From assembly GCA_050945515.1 (NCBI GenBank), contig JBMNTB010000002.1:1-64000 (forward strand): a DNA stretch of 64,000 nt. The letters are read 5' to 3'. Shown here one piece after another: positions 1 to 9,087 of this stretch. The stretch comes from UBA1046 sp050945515 (lineage in GTDB: Bacteria > Bacillota > Clostridia > Saccharofermentanales > DTU023). Every line of letters begins with the position of its first letter. Positions within the stretch are counted from its first letter, which is position 1. The position numbers were made by a program, and so were the translations under genes. The notes under the pieces are model-generated. The model saw only the letters and a list, made by a program, of their open reading frames with translations, searched no databases and was not told where the DNA came from.

Positions 1-18
1 GGAGGTGTCTCAAAAGAG
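1..18. repeat. IS left terminal inverted repeat
   Basis: The core GTCTCAAAA is shared with the complement of the right end at 1863-1881. The first bases may lie outside the window. Confidence 0.7.
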
Positions 19-53
19 TTAAGAAAGTGAAAGAGGCACCCTCAATTATGAAG

Positions 54-108
54 AAAGCCATGAAAACAGCTAGCATCAATGTCTAGCGTCATCATGGTTT
101 TTCTTTAT
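54..108 (+). terminator. Hairpin with T-run inside IS left end
   Basis: CCATGA (58-63) pairs with TCATGG (92-97), and the inner GCTAG/CTAGC arms extend the stem. It is followed by TTTTTCTTT. On the plus strand it would stop transcription entering the IS from the left, which would be antisense to the transposase gene. Confidence 0.45.
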
Positions 109-188
109 TTGTCTACAAATTGCTTAAAAATCTGAATGTGGGCAAGCCAAAACAGAGTCAGATTTTATTCTGGTGATCATCTCTTGTT

Positions 189-1781
189 TTAAGCAGTTTT
201 TTTCATTAGGAAGAGTGGTTGTCGTAGTCTTCCGCTTTGTATTCGATGATGAAGTTTATTAATATTAAAACCGAGCGCTAAAAGAAGACTCTCTGTCCGA
301 ACCTTAACATGACCTCTGGTAAGAAAACGCTTAAAGCCATAGTTCCATTTGAGAACACCGAAAACACCCTCGGCTTGAATGGAGCGATTAACACGTAAGA
401 GGATACCTTTTTCCGTGGTAATATTTTGTAGGCTTTGTTGACGATACTTGTCAAACATTTCTGCTACTTGTATCTTCTTCGCATATTTTCCTTTGTAACA
501 ATGACCCAGATGAGGGCATCCTTCACAGCTTTGACATTGATAGACTTTGCTCTTACTCTCAAATCCCGATGGACTTTTTCTTTTGGTGTCATAGCGATAA
601 CTTAAGATTCGTCCATCTTGGCAGCGGTAGGCATCCTGTTCCGGGAGATAATCCATACTTAATCGGAAGGCCATATCTCTATGGAATTTCCTCGTTTTAG
701 AGTACTCGTAGTTGGACGGCTTTATGTAGGGAGTTATCTGCTCTTCTTCAAGAAAGACATAATTTTCTTCGCTCTCATAACCAGCGTCACAAACGAGGTT
801 TTGGAACGTTCGACCATAGTTGGCACGGAGACGTTTTAAGAATGGTTTAAGGGTTCCAACATCGCTTCGTTCCGATGAAATATCGATGCCTACTATGTAT
901 TCACTTTCAACTGCCACTTGTAGGTTGTAGGCAGGTTTCAATTGGGAATTTCTCATGTGATCGTCCTTAAGACGCATAAAAGTCGCATCGTGATCGGTCT
1001 TTGAAAAGCTGTTCCTGCCGTTGAATAAGGCTTTGTACTGATCGTATTTCCTCTGTCTTGTGAGGTACCCTTGTAGTTCTTCATAGTCACGCTGGAGCGA
1101 CGTTTTGCGTTTACCTTTGCCCGATACAAAGATAATTTGTTTAGCTTGGATTTCTTCCTCTAATAACGTCAACGCCTTACTGAGCTGCTCTGACGTTATA
1201 TAATCGTCCAAACTCCAGGTCGCAAACAGCTCTGTGATCTTCTTTCTCGTTTTTGCTTGTAAGCGCATCTCATTTTTCTGAACAGCCTTCTTCCAAACGA
1301 AACTATACTTGTTCGCATTCGCCTCAACTTTCGTCCCATCAACAAACAAATGCTCAAATGAGATTTCTCCATGCTCTGACAACCAGTCTACGAACTGGGT
1401 TAACAGATCTTCTATGCAACCTTCTAAACGCTCTCTTCGAAAACGGGCCAGTGTATTGTGGTCCGGTGCCGGATCGCCGCGTAACAAGTATTGGAAGGCC
1501 AGATTAAGACGGCAAGCTTCCTCTATCTTTCTCGTGGAATAAATACCTTGGCTGTATGCGTAGACCATCACTTTGAATAGACGCTTCGGACTGACTGACG
1601 GATTTCGTCCTAAGGACGAGTACGACCGGTACAACTTGCTGTAATCTAACTCCTCCAATACCTGGTCTAGCAATCTCACCGAATTGTCCACGGGAATGAA
1701 AACTTCTGTTTCAATTGGTAAGCAAAGTTGAATATAGCTCCCGTTTTTGCTATAGTCTGACTGTAATTTAAATTTTTTCAC
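189..1781 (-). CDS. IS1182-family DDE transposase
   Basis: This 530-residue protein catalyses cut-and-join movement of the surrounding insertion sequence. The N-terminal third (about residues 35-125) looks like the DUF772/InsH N-terminal domain. An RNase H-fold DDE core follows. Candidate catalytic residues are Asp148 in FVDGTK, Asp332 in LVCDAGYE and Glu471 in QAEGVFGVLKWNYGF, which matches the family pattern. A cysteine-rich insert (CQSCEGCPHLGHC, about 416-428) is also typical. The likely start is GTG at 1781, with no obvious SD site, as is common for transposases. The frame is full length with no internal stop. It is the only clearly mobile gene in the window. Confidence 0.93.
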   Translation of the reverse strand: MKKFKLQSDYSKNGSYIQLCLPIETEVFIPVDNSVRLLDQVLEELDYSKLYRSYSSLGRNPSVSPKRLFKVMVYAYSQGIYSTRKIEEACRLNLAFQYLLRGDPAPDHNTLARFRRERLEGCIEDLLTQFVDWLSEHGEISFEHLFVDGTKVEANANKYSFVWKKAVQKNEMRLQAKTRKKITELFATWSLDDYITSEQLSKALTLLEEEIQAKQIIFVSGKGKRKTSLQRDYEELQGYLTRQRKYDQYKALFNGRNSFSKTDHDATFMRLKDDHMRNSQLKPAYNLQVAVESEYIVGIDISSERSDVGTLKPFLKRLRANYGRTFQNLVCDAGYESEENYVFLEEEQITPYIKPSNYEYSKTRKFHRDMAFRLSMDYLPEQDAYRCQDGRILSYRYDTKRKSPSGFESKSKVYQCQSCEGCPHLGHCYKGKYAKKIQVAEMFDKYRQQSLQNITTEKGILLRVNRSIQAEGVFGVLKWNYGFKRFLTRGHVKVRTESLLLALGFNINKLHHRIQSGRLRQPLFLMKKTA

Positions 1782-1801
1782 AAAAATATTTTACAGGATT
1801 T

Positions 1802-1831
1802 GCGGGTGCTTCGGTACCCGCTTTTCCGTTT
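1802..1831 (+). terminator. UUCG-loop hairpin inside IS right end
   Basis: GCGGGTGC and GTACCCGC form an 8-bp stem closed by a C(TTCG)G tetraloop, followed by a run rich in T. It points rightward, so it would insulate the flanking chromosome from plus-strand transcripts leaving the IS. Confidence 0.55.
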
Positions 1832-1862
1832 TATTGCATCACCTTAACTCAAAAAGGGGCGC

Positions 1863-1881
1863 CTCTTTTTGAGACAACCCC
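1863..1881. repeat. IS right terminal inverted repeat
   Basis: The sequence ctctttttgagacaacccc is the inverted counterpart of bases 1-18, with one extra A in the A-run and a few mismatches. It marks the right boundary of the insertion sequence. Confidence 0.7.
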
Positions 1882-2092
1882 TTTTCTTTTTGCTATTTCA
1901 CAGAAAAGACACATAAAAGGACGACAAAACGGAGACAATCCTGAGTCGTCATTTTTGGTCTGAAATTTCGAAATAACACACAAAAACATCTATAAATCCA
2001 TATCAGGCGCTCGAAAAGCCATCAAGGAAAGAATTGATAACCTAACACGATTATAGAGGTCGTTTTTCTGAAAAACCGTTGCGGCCGCGGTA
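1882..2092. other. Intergenic stretch between IS and murT promoter
   Basis: I see no convincing reading frame or RNA gene here. With the promoter and leader to 2274 it makes up the only gene-free stretch over 300 bases in the window. Confidence 0.5.
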
Positions 2093-2120
2093 TTGACGGT
2101 AGTTTGCTACATGATATAAT
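2093..2120 (+). promoter_or_regulatory. Sigma-A promoter upstream of murT
   Basis: A TTGACG -35 box at 2093-2098 and a perfect TATAAT at 2115-2120 are separated by 16 bases. It lies about 155 bases upstream of the murT-like gene and downstream of the IS end. No other gene lies between, so a long leader is implied. Confidence 0.65.
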
Positions 2121-2274
2121 CAAACCGCAAAGATAGTATTTGCAGGATCTCTCTTTGTGTGATGCGACCCTTAAGGGTTATTGACAAATATAGGGGCATA
2201 ATTAATCCATCGTGTTCGGACGACAATGTCAAAGCTGATCAGGTAATTTTTGTCGGGAAAGTAGTGCTTAACAG

Positions 2275-3693
2275 ATGAAAAGACGTAATTTCCGGTTTTT
2301 AGTTACAATTCTCCTTGTTCGCCTAACCACAGCCTTTATGAAACTCATCGGCCTCAATGCCACTCACTTCCCAGGTCAGCTGGCTCTCCGCTTCTGCCCG
2401 GACTTTCTGGCCCGTCTGGAGAAACCGGAAAAAATCATCGGTATTACCGGTACTAACGGCAAGACTACTACTTCTAATCTAATCGCCGATATGGCCGGCT
2501 ATTTCGGCCTGGACTTTGCCCATAATGCCTATGGCAGCAATATTGCTGAGGGCGTCATTACCACTCTGCTTTCAGCTACAACCTTCTGGGGCAAGAGAAG
2601 AAAGCCTCTGGCTATTTTGGAGCTGGATGAAAGGCTGACCCGTCTCCTCTTTGCTGACATTAAGCCCGACTATCTCCTGGTGACAAATTTATTCCGTGAG
2701 TCCTATCTGCGCAATGCCCATGGAGAATTTATTTATGGGATTCTGGACGAACATATACCTGATACAACCAGGCTAATCTTAAATGCGGATGATCTGTTGT
2801 CCTCAAATCTTGGCCGGGGCCGACAGGCTGCTTACTTTTCTATCGACCGCCTGTCCGATGAGCCGCAGTTTACTCACAATCAGATCAGAGATGTCGTTCT
2901 CTGCCCGTCCTGCAAGCAGCTCCTGACTTATGACTTTATCCGCTACCATCACATCGGTCAGGCTCACTGTGAGCACTGCCGGTGGCAAAACCCTGCTCCT
3001 GACTACAGACTGACAAATCTCCTTAGAGATAAAGCGGAAGAGTCAAGCGGTCCGGCCTTTATTGTCCGCTCGCAACACTGGCCGGAGGGTGAGGTGGCCT
3101 TTCCCTTTAAGGGAGAAAACATTCTTGACCTTTATAACGCACTAGCTGCCGTCAGCCTATTTGCCGAATTAGGATACTCGGCGGCAGATATTAAGGCTGC
3201 TCTAAATCAGGCCGACATTGGCTTGTCGCGCAAGGAGGTGGAGCAGGTTGGTCCATATACCATTTACCGCATGCTGTCTAAGGGCAAGAATCCCATCGCC
3301 GTTACCCGTGTCATTGACAGCCTGGTTCGCAAGCCGGGAGATAAGTATATTATTTTGCTCGTGGACACCAGTGTCGAAAAGATGAGTGCAGAGGACAATA
3401 TTTCCTGGATCTTTGATGCTGATCTATCTCTCCTTAAGACAGAAGAAGTGCGCCAGGTCATTGTGGGAGGAATGCGCTCGGAAGACCTGCGCCTGGCCCT
3501 CTTATATGCCGGTGTGCCGGCAGAAAAGATTAGAACCTGCCGTAACAAGGCTGATAGCAGCGGACTGCTGCAACTGAGCGGCAATCATGCCACTATAGGC
3601 GTACTCTACGGACTGTACTCTGAAAAGGTGTCACGGAAAATTTATGCCGATATTAAGCAGCAGGTAGAGGAGGCCGAAATCAATGCTGATTGA
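2275..3693 (+). CDS. murT: MurT-like Mur ligase (DUF1727), possibly without amidotransferase coupling
   Basis: MurT with GatD normally amidates the D-glutamate of lipid II to D-isoglutamine at the membrane. This 472-residue protein has a Mur ligase P-loop (ITGTNGKTTT, 57-66), the four-cysteine zinc ribbon typical of MurT (C210, C213, C232, C235) and a C-terminal DUF1727 region from about residue 325. In the MurTs I recall, DUF1727 carries a D-V-S-W motif whose Asp is proposed to complete the GatD triad. Here the position reads N-I-S-W (Asn375). The gene overlaps gatD by 11 bases, so the two are co-translated. The start ATG has only a weak SD site. The family assignment is firm. Whether it still makes isoglutamine is doubtful given the partner. 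Confidence 0.88.
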   Translation: MKRRNFRFLVTILLVRLTTAFMKLIGLNATHFPGQLALRFCPDFLARLEKPEKIIGITGTNGKTTTSNLIADMAGYFGLDFAHNAYGSNIAEGVITTLLSATTFWGKRRKPLAILELDERLTRLLFADIKPDYLLVTNLFRESYLRNAHGEFIYGILDEHIPDTTRLILNADDLLSSNLGRGRQAAYFSIDRLSDEPQFTHNQIRDVVLCPSCKQLLTYDFIRYHHIGQAHCEHCRWQNPAPDYRLTNLLRDKAEESSGPAFIVRSQHWPEGEVAFPFKGENILDLYNALAAVSLFAELGYSAADIKAALNQADIGLSRKEVEQVGPYTIYRMLSKGKNPIAVTRVIDSLVRKPGDKYIILLVDTSVEKMSAEDNISWIFDADLSLLKTEEVRQVIVGGMRSEDLRLALLYAGVPAEKIRTCRNKADSSGLLQLSGNHATIGVLYGLYSEKVSRKIYADIKQQVEEAEINAD

Positions 3694-4384
3694 ACTGATC
3701 TATCCTGAAATCGCTAACCTACTGGGTGAGCATGGCAGCATGCAGCTATTAGAACTGACTTTTGGGGCCAAAGACCTGCTTTACACACCATATCCGGAGA
3801 GACCCCGCTTTCTTGATGGCGGTGTTGACTTTGTTTACATGGGTGGCATGACCGAAAAGACACAGGCCCTAATTTTGGCCAAGTGGCATCCCTACGCATC
3901 TGCCTTCGCCCGACGTATTGCCGGTGGCCAAGCCGGCTTCTTTGCCGGCAATGCCCTGGATCTCTTAGGCCGGTCCATCGTTTACGTGGATGGTGAAACC
4001 ATACCCGCCCTGGGACTTTACCCTTTTGACACCTTGTGCCGACGCTACGACCGCACAAACGAAATCTTAAGTGGCCGCTTTCGCAACTTTTATCTCATGG
4101 GCTTTCGCTCCCAGTTCACTACTCAGACCGGCGATACTGACGCCTTTCCCTTTATTGAGGTTGAGTACGGAAGCGGCATGAAGGCCGACACGAACAATGA
4201 GGGCCTAAATGACAGGAACTTTTTTGCCACCAGTCTGAATGGCCCCTTCTTAGTGCTTAACCCTGAATTTACCAAGTGGCTTTTCAGTCTTTTTGGCTAC
4301 CATGACAGCCTCCCTTTTGAGGAAGAACTCCTAGCTGCAGCACGGATCAGGCGAGATGACCTGGCTCTCGCTTGTGGCTCTTAA
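3683..4384 (+). CDS. gatD: GatD-like glutamine amidotransferase fold lacking the catalytic Cys and His
   Basis: GatD is the glutaminase subunit that feeds ammonia to MurT. Length (233 residues), order after murT and aligned motifs (GNALDLLG for the usual CGGYQLLG, and SLNGPFLVLNP for the usual YLHGPLLPKNP) place it in the family. At the nucleophile elbow (88-95) there is no cysteine, and the usual catalytic histidine is Asn186. The only cysteines are Cys119 and one near the C-terminus, neither in the right place. The frame is intact and contains no stop, which argues for a retained but changed function rather than decay. It may be structural, or MurT may use free ammonia. The family call is confident; loss of activity is inferred. 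Confidence 0.8.
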   Translation: MLIELIYPEIANLLGEHGSMQLLELTFGAKDLLYTPYPERPRFLDGGVDFVYMGGMTEKTQALILAKWHPYASAFARRIAGGQAGFFAGNALDLLGRSIVYVDGETIPALGLYPFDTLCRRYDRTNEILSGRFRNFYLMGFRSQFTTQTGDTDAFPFIEVEYGSGMKADTNNEGLNDRNFFATSLNGPFLVLNPEFTKWLFSLFGYHDSLPFEEELLAAARIRRDDLALACGS

Positions 4385-4558
4385 TGCGTCAATACCCGAT
4401 TAATCTTTTACCCCCGGACCGCATTATTGCTTACAGTCTGCCTCTTTTCCTTATTATCGTTACTGTGGTATATTCATATAACATCTTAGATAATATAAAA
4501 ATTGACTAATTATTGATTAACTGTATTAGTTCGATGTCTTAAGAACGGAGACCACAAA

Positions 4559-5959
4559 GTGGAAGATATTGGTAATTTGCCCTGTATTATGGCGGCACTG
4601 GCCAATAGTGTCGGTGACGCTAGTGCAGGACGTGTTTTGCTTGACTTGTTGTTAATTTTCATTTTGATCATGATCAATGGCTTTTTCGCAGCTTCTGAGA
4701 TGGCCATTGTCACCCTCAATGACAATAAAATTCGCAATCTGGCCGAAAGTGCCGACGGCACTGCCAAGAAACTGCTGTATTTCGTAGAAAATCAGGGTAG
4801 CTTTCTGGCGACAATACAGGTTGGTGTTACATTGGCAGGATTCTTGTCCAGCGCTTTCGCTTCCAAGAATATCGCAGGCTTGCTGTTTGCAGTCCTTGAT
4901 CCTGATATGACTACCGGGTATCTGCAAACGATCAGCGTCATTATCGTTACGATCATTCTCTCCTACTTTTCTCTGGTTTTGGGCGAACTGGTTCCTAAAC
5001 GGATTGCCATGAATAATCCGGAAGGTTTTGCTCGCACCTTTGTGGGCGTGCTGCGCGTATTCGATTATTTAATGAGGCCATTTGCCAAGCTGCTGGACAC
5101 TTCGACCAGATTGGTTTTGCGTCTGCTGCGTATTGACCCCGATAAGGACAGTGACAGAGTGACGGAAGAAGAAATCAGAATTATGACTGAAGCAGGTGCC
5201 AGAACAGGCGATATACAAGTCGAAGATTTAACTTTGATTAAGAATATCTTCGCTTTCGACGATAAAGATGTCGCGGAAATAATGACTCCGCGTACCAATA
5301 TTGTGGCCCTGCATGTGGACTCAGACTATGAGGAAACCAAGGAGACCGCTGCACATTCGCGCTTTTCCCGTATCCCGGTCTATCGGGATAATCTGGATGA
5401 TATCGTAGGCGTTCTCTTTATTAAAGATCTGTTGCGGGTTCCGGAAAATCAGATTAAGCAATTCAGGTTGGAGCGGATCATCCGCGAACCGTATTTTATT
5501 CCTGAGAGCAAACAGATAAATGTTCTGTTCCGGGAAATGCAACAGAATCGTCTCTCTCTGGCAGTAGTTGTTGATGAATACGGCGGAACAGAAGGCATTA
5601 TTACGATTGAGGATCTGCTGGAAGAAATAGTCGGCAATATTGAAGACGAATATGATATCTATGATGAGGAAATAGTGCAGGAGGCGGACGGTAGCTATCT
5701 GATGAGCGGACTGCTGACACCTGCCAAGGTCGGGGAGTTCATACCCGCTATTGCCGAATTGGAAGATGATGATGACTTTGATACGATCGCAGGTTTTGTG
5801 CTCAGCATCTTGGGCTATATTCCTGAACCAGGAGAACAACCTGAAGTAACATATGATAATTTGCGCTTTAAAGTGCTGGAAATGGACGATAAACGCATTG
5901 CCAAAATCAAGCTGGACGTACTTGAACAACAGGCGGATAATGACAAAGGCGTTCACTGA
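4559..5959 (+). CDS. CorC/HlyC-type membrane protein (DUF21, CBS pair)
   Basis: Members of this family (CNNM/CorC/MpfA) are membrane proteins tied to Mg2+ or Co2+ efflux and homeostasis. The 466-residue protein has a DUF21 membrane domain with about four hydrophobic segments (about residues 20-170). A pair of CBS domains follows (about 235-355; motifs IMTPRTNIVALH and GGTEGIITIEDLLEEIVG). The C-terminal CorC/HlyC domain includes the motif DFDTIAGFVLSILGYIPEPGE. The start is GTG, with GGAG nine bases upstream. It is followed after 33 bases by the P-type ATPase, suggesting a shared divalent-cation homeostasis operon. The exact ion cannot be read from sequence. Confidence 0.88.
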   Translation: MEDIGNLPCIMAALANSVGDASAGRVLLDLLLIFILIMINGFFAASEMAIVTLNDNKIRNLAESADGTAKKLLYFVENQGSFLATIQVGVTLAGFLSSAFASKNIAGLLFAVLDPDMTTGYLQTISVIIVTIILSYFSLVLGELVPKRIAMNNPEGFARTFVGVLRVFDYLMRPFAKLLDTSTRLVLRLLRIDPDKDSDRVTEEEIRIMTEAGARTGDIQVEDLTLIKNIFAFDDKDVAEIMTPRTNIVALHVDSDYEETKETAAHSRFSRIPVYRDNLDDIVGVLFIKDLLRVPENQIKQFRLERIIREPYFIPESKQINVLFREMQQNRLSLAVVVDEYGGTEGIITIEDLLEEIVGNIEDEYDIYDEEIVQEADGSYLMSGLLTPAKVGEFIPAIAELEDDDDFDTIAGFVLSILGYIPEPGEQPEVTYDNLRFKVLEMDDKRIAKIKLDVLEQQADNDKGVH

Positions 5960-5992
5960 ACCAATCTAGATTCCTAAGGAGAATAGAAGCTG

Positions 5993-8812
5993 ATGAAACC
6001 GTGGCTACCTGCTGATGACCATAAGATTGCCTTGGATGGCGACATATTATATTCGGAAAGCATTGATAATATCCTAAACCAACTCGAGACCGACGGTGCG
6101 CAAGGCCTGACTGCCGCTGAAGCCGAGCAGCGTTTGCGCGAGGTCGGACCCAACAGCCTGACCGAAGAGAAGAAAGAATCCTTTCTACAGAAACTCCTTA
6201 ATCAGTTCAAAGATTTTATGATCATAATTTTGATCATTGCCTCTGTAATATCCGGTATTTTGGGCGAAATAGCTGATGCCATAATCATTATTGCTATCGT
6301 GATTATTAATGCTGTGCTGGGTTTGATACAGGAGGGCAGAGCAGAAAAGGCCATTGAGGCTTTGCAGAAGATGTCGGCCCCGCACGCCCGAATAGTGCGC
6401 GACGGTCAACAGATGTCAATTGAGGCTGAGGAATTGGTGCCGGGAGATATTGTGCTGCTGGAAGCCGGTGATATTGTGCCGGCCGATATCCGCCTGATAG
6501 AAAGCTCCAATCTCAAGGCGGAAGAGGCAGCTCTGACAGGTGAGTCGGTACCGGTAGAAAAAGATGCCGCTGTAGTATTGGAGAGTCCCCAAGGCATTGG
6601 CGATCGCGAAAATATGGTTTTCTCCAGCACTGCCATCACTTACGGCCGTGCCCGGGGTGTAGTAGTCACAACCGCTGATCATACGGAGGTCGGCAAGATT
6701 GCCAGCCGTCTCCAAAGCATTGTTGTCGAGATGACTCCACTGCAAAAAAATCTCAATCAGTTGGGCAAGGTTCTCGGTATTATCTGCCTGGCAGTCAGTG
6801 CGATTGTCTTTGGTGTCGGTTTATTACAAGGCGGTGTTGTGCTCGACCTCTTCTTGACCGCAGTTAGTTTGGCTGTGGCTGCTATCCCCGAGGGCCTACC
6901 GGCCGTCGTCACGATTGTGCTGGCTTTAGGAATGAATCGGATGGCCAAAAAGAATGCTATTGTCAAGCGCTTGCTGGCAGTAGAAACTTTGGGCAGTGTC
7001 AATGTGATCTGTACAGATAAGACCGGCACCCTGACGCAAAATGAAATGACAGTTACCAGAATATATGCTGGTGGCAAGCATTATGCTGTCACCGGTGTAG
7101 GCTATGCACCGGAAGGTGAGATCAGGTCGCTGCCCGCAGATCAGGTGATCAATCTGCAAGCAGAGAATGTATTGCAGCGCTTACTGGAGATTGCAGTTCT
7201 CTGCAATGATGCGGAGCTGATAGAAGGTGAGTCTTGGAGCATTCTGGGGGATCCTACTGAGGGTGCGATGCTGAGTGTTGCCGGCAAAGGCGGTATCTTA
7301 CCTCGAGAATTGGCAGAAAAGCATAGTCGCCAAGGGGAATTACCGTTTGATTCAGCACGCAAAATGATGTCCGTTTTTCATGATTCACTGGGTGAAAGTT
7401 GCCTGTCTCTGACCAAGGGTGCCCCGGATGTCATCATTAACCGCTGCCGGCAAGTAATGACAGCACAAGGCGCCGTAGACCTGAGTGAAGAGACTAAGCA
7501 GGAAATACTGGATGTGAATATACAACTGGCCAGGCAGGCTTTGCGAGTCCTGGCTTTCGCCTATAAGGAACATCCTTATTCCGACTATACGGGAGCGGAA
7601 GACCGGATGGTTTTTGTCGGCTTGATGGGTATGATTGACCCGGCCCGACCGGAGGCAAAAGCTGCCATTGAAGTTTGTCATGGTGCCGGCATTGAAGTCG
7701 TTATGATTACCGGCGACTACAAAGAAACTGCGATGGCGATAGCTGATGATTTAGGTTTGCGTGATGCCGATGACCGTGTCATCACCGGTGCTGAGCTAGA
7801 CCGGATGAGCCAGGAAGAGTTAATGGAGCTGGTTGCCAATACTACGGTCTATGCCAGAGTTTCTCCCGAGCATAAAGTGAGAATTGTCGAGGCGCTCCGG
7901 GCCACCGGGCATATTGCTTCAATGACCGGTGACGGCGTTAACGATGCCCCCGCTCTCAAGGAAGCCGATATCGGTGTTGCCATGGGCATTACCGGCACGG
8001 AAGTGGCCAAGGGATCTGCCGATATGATCCTGACGGATGATAATTTTGCCACGATTGTTAGTGCGGTCGAAGAGGGCCGCATCATTTATAGCAATATTCG
8101 CAAGTTCGTCAGCTTTCTGCTGTCCTGCAATGTCGGCGAGATCTTGGTAATCTTTATCACTAATTTGCTGTTGGGACCGGACTTTACACCCTTGAGACCG
8201 ATCCAGCTGCTGTGGCTGAATCTGGTCACGGACAGTTTCCCGGCGCTGGCTTTGGGCCGGGAAAGAGGCGAAGACGATATCATGCTGCAGCCACCACGGT
8301 CTAGCACGGTGAAGATTCTGAACCGTCCGATGCTGCTCTCAATTATCTCTCAGGCAACAGCAATTTTTATTGCTGTCTTTGCTGCTTTCCAGGTAGGCAG
8401 ATTTATCTACCCGGATGTGGTACTGAATGCACAGGAGCAAATAGTCAGAACAGCAAACAGCTTCAATTTCCTGCCGCTGGCAGGCTTTGTACCATCGGTC
8501 GGTGCGCGCACATATGCATTTATCACCCTGATCTTAGCTGAACTGATGCGGGCATATTCGAGCAGATCGGAGAAATACTCCGTTTGGCATCTGGGCGCTT
8601 TTACCAACAAGTTTTTGAACCGCGCTATCTTGCTGTCAGTTGCTCTGACTTTAGCTGTAATATATCTACCGTTTTTAGATCCGCTGTTCCATACGCAGGC
8701 GCTATTGCCTATGGATTGGCTGTGCATCATCCCACTGGCACTGGTGCCCTTTGCCGCCGGCGAATTACACAAGACCCTTTATCGAAAGCGCCTGGAAAGC
8801 AGGAAGCGCTGA
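5993..8812 (+). CDS. P-type Ca2+-transporting ATPase (type II)
   Basis: This 939-residue pump uses ATP to export a divalent cation, most likely Ca2+. It has the actuator motif TGES, the phosphorylation site DKTGTLTQNEMT, the hinge MTGDGVNDAPALKEADIG and about ten membrane segments. The ion site residues fit SERCA/PMCA-type pumps: PEGL in M4 (AAIPEGLPAVV) and NLVTDSFPA in M6. The N-terminal cation ATPase domain is present (about residues 15-85). The start has AAGGAG upstream at a suitable distance. The upstream CorC-type gene is probably in the same operon. The subtype is confident; Na+/K+ or Mn2+ specificity cannot be fully excluded. Confidence 0.93.
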   Translation: MKPWLPADDHKIALDGDILYSESIDNILNQLETDGAQGLTAAEAEQRLREVGPNSLTEEKKESFLQKLLNQFKDFMIIILIIASVISGILGEIADAIIIIAIVIINAVLGLIQEGRAEKAIEALQKMSAPHARIVRDGQQMSIEAEELVPGDIVLLEAGDIVPADIRLIESSNLKAEEAALTGESVPVEKDAAVVLESPQGIGDRENMVFSSTAITYGRARGVVVTTADHTEVGKIASRLQSIVVEMTPLQKNLNQLGKVLGIICLAVSAIVFGVGLLQGGVVLDLFLTAVSLAVAAIPEGLPAVVTIVLALGMNRMAKKNAIVKRLLAVETLGSVNVICTDKTGTLTQNEMTVTRIYAGGKHYAVTGVGYAPEGEIRSLPADQVINLQAENVLQRLLEIAVLCNDAELIEGESWSILGDPTEGAMLSVAGKGGILPRELAEKHSRQGELPFDSARKMMSVFHDSLGESCLSLTKGAPDVIINRCRQVMTAQGAVDLSEETKQEILDVNIQLARQALRVLAFAYKEHPYSDYTGAEDRMVFVGLMGMIDPARPEAKAAIEVCHGAGIEVVMITGDYKETAMAIADDLGLRDADDRVITGAELDRMSQEELMELVANTTVYARVSPEHKVRIVEALRATGHIASMTGDGVNDAPALKEADIGVAMGITGTEVAKGSADMILTDDNFATIVSAVEEGRIIYSNIRKFVSFLLSCNVGEILVIFITNLLLGPDFTPLRPIQLLWLNLVTDSFPALALGRERGEDDIMLQPPRSSTVKILNRPMLLSIISQATAIFIAVFAAFQVGRFIYPDVVLNAQEQIVRTANSFNFLPLAGFVPSVGARTYAFITLILAELMRAYSSRSEKYSVWHLGAFTNKFLNRAILLSVALTLAVIYLPFLDPLFHTQALLPMDWLCIIPLALVPFAAGELHKTLYRKRLESRKR

Positions 8813-8916
8813 CAGGTCGATAACTGCCCGGGGACTGCGATTATATCAACAGGGCGTCTAAGTATATAGCTAATCTAATTGCTTGGGACAACTGCCAGCA
8901 CCGGCTCTGCCTAAAT

Positions 8917-8945
8917 TTGACAGGAGAGGGCAGACACTGTAAAAT
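8917..8945 (+). promoter_or_regulatory. Sigma-A promoter of infC-rpmI-rplT
   Basis: A perfect TTGACA at 8917-8922 is followed after exactly 17 bases by TAAAAT at 8940-8945. Transcription would start near 8952, giving a leader of about 135 bases before infC. Confidence 0.75.
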
Positions 8946-8951
8946 AACGGA

Positions 8952-9087
8952 CGTAACAAGCAGAAGTTCCGCTTCTCACCTTCAGCTGTTGAGCGAAAAG
9001 GTTTATCTGGATGACTATGCTAGGCGCTGGTATTCATGAGCGGAACGAACACCGCTCTTTTTTAATGCGGAGAAAGGAAGGAGAATT
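8952..9087 (+). promoter_or_regulatory. infC leader with attenuator (L20-leader type)
   Basis: The transcribed leader contains several complementary segments and ends in an intrinsic terminator (9038-9063) just upstream of the infC SD site. In other Bacillota the infC-rpmI-rplT operon is controlled by ribosomal protein L20 binding such a leader. The position and the terminator match that arrangement. I did not fold the anti-terminator, so the L20 assignment is by synteny. Confidence 0.6.
9038..9063 (+). terminator. Attenuator terminator before infC
   Basis: GAGCGG (9038-9043) and CCGCTC (9052-9057) form a 6-bp GC-rich stem with an 8-base loop, followed by six T. It lies between the operon promoter and the first gene, so it acts as an attenuator rather than an end-of-operon terminator. 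Confidence 0.75.

Larger units (their letters stand above)
1..1881. mobile_element. IS1182-family insertion sequence
   Basis: The element contains one transposase gene on the minus strand and is bounded by imperfect terminal inverted repeats. The left end reads gaggtgtctcaaaagag and the complement of the right end reads ggggttgtctcaaaaagag. Because the left repeat begins at base 1, the true boundary may lie a few bases outside the window, so target-site duplication cannot be checked. Terminator-like hairpins lie inside each end, on the plus strand. The transposase frame is intact, so the copy may be active. The right boundary is the better defined one. Confidence 0.85.

Noticed and set aside
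1253..1542. Plus-strand frames opposite the transposase
   Set aside because: They are shadows of the transposase gene with no SD or domain.
5321..5956. Long antisense frame (211 codons) opposite the CorC-type gene
   Set aside because: It shows no family pattern, lies fully opposite a clear gene and reflects codon-bias shadowing. The same applies to 23212-23916 and 28314-28973 on the minus strand.
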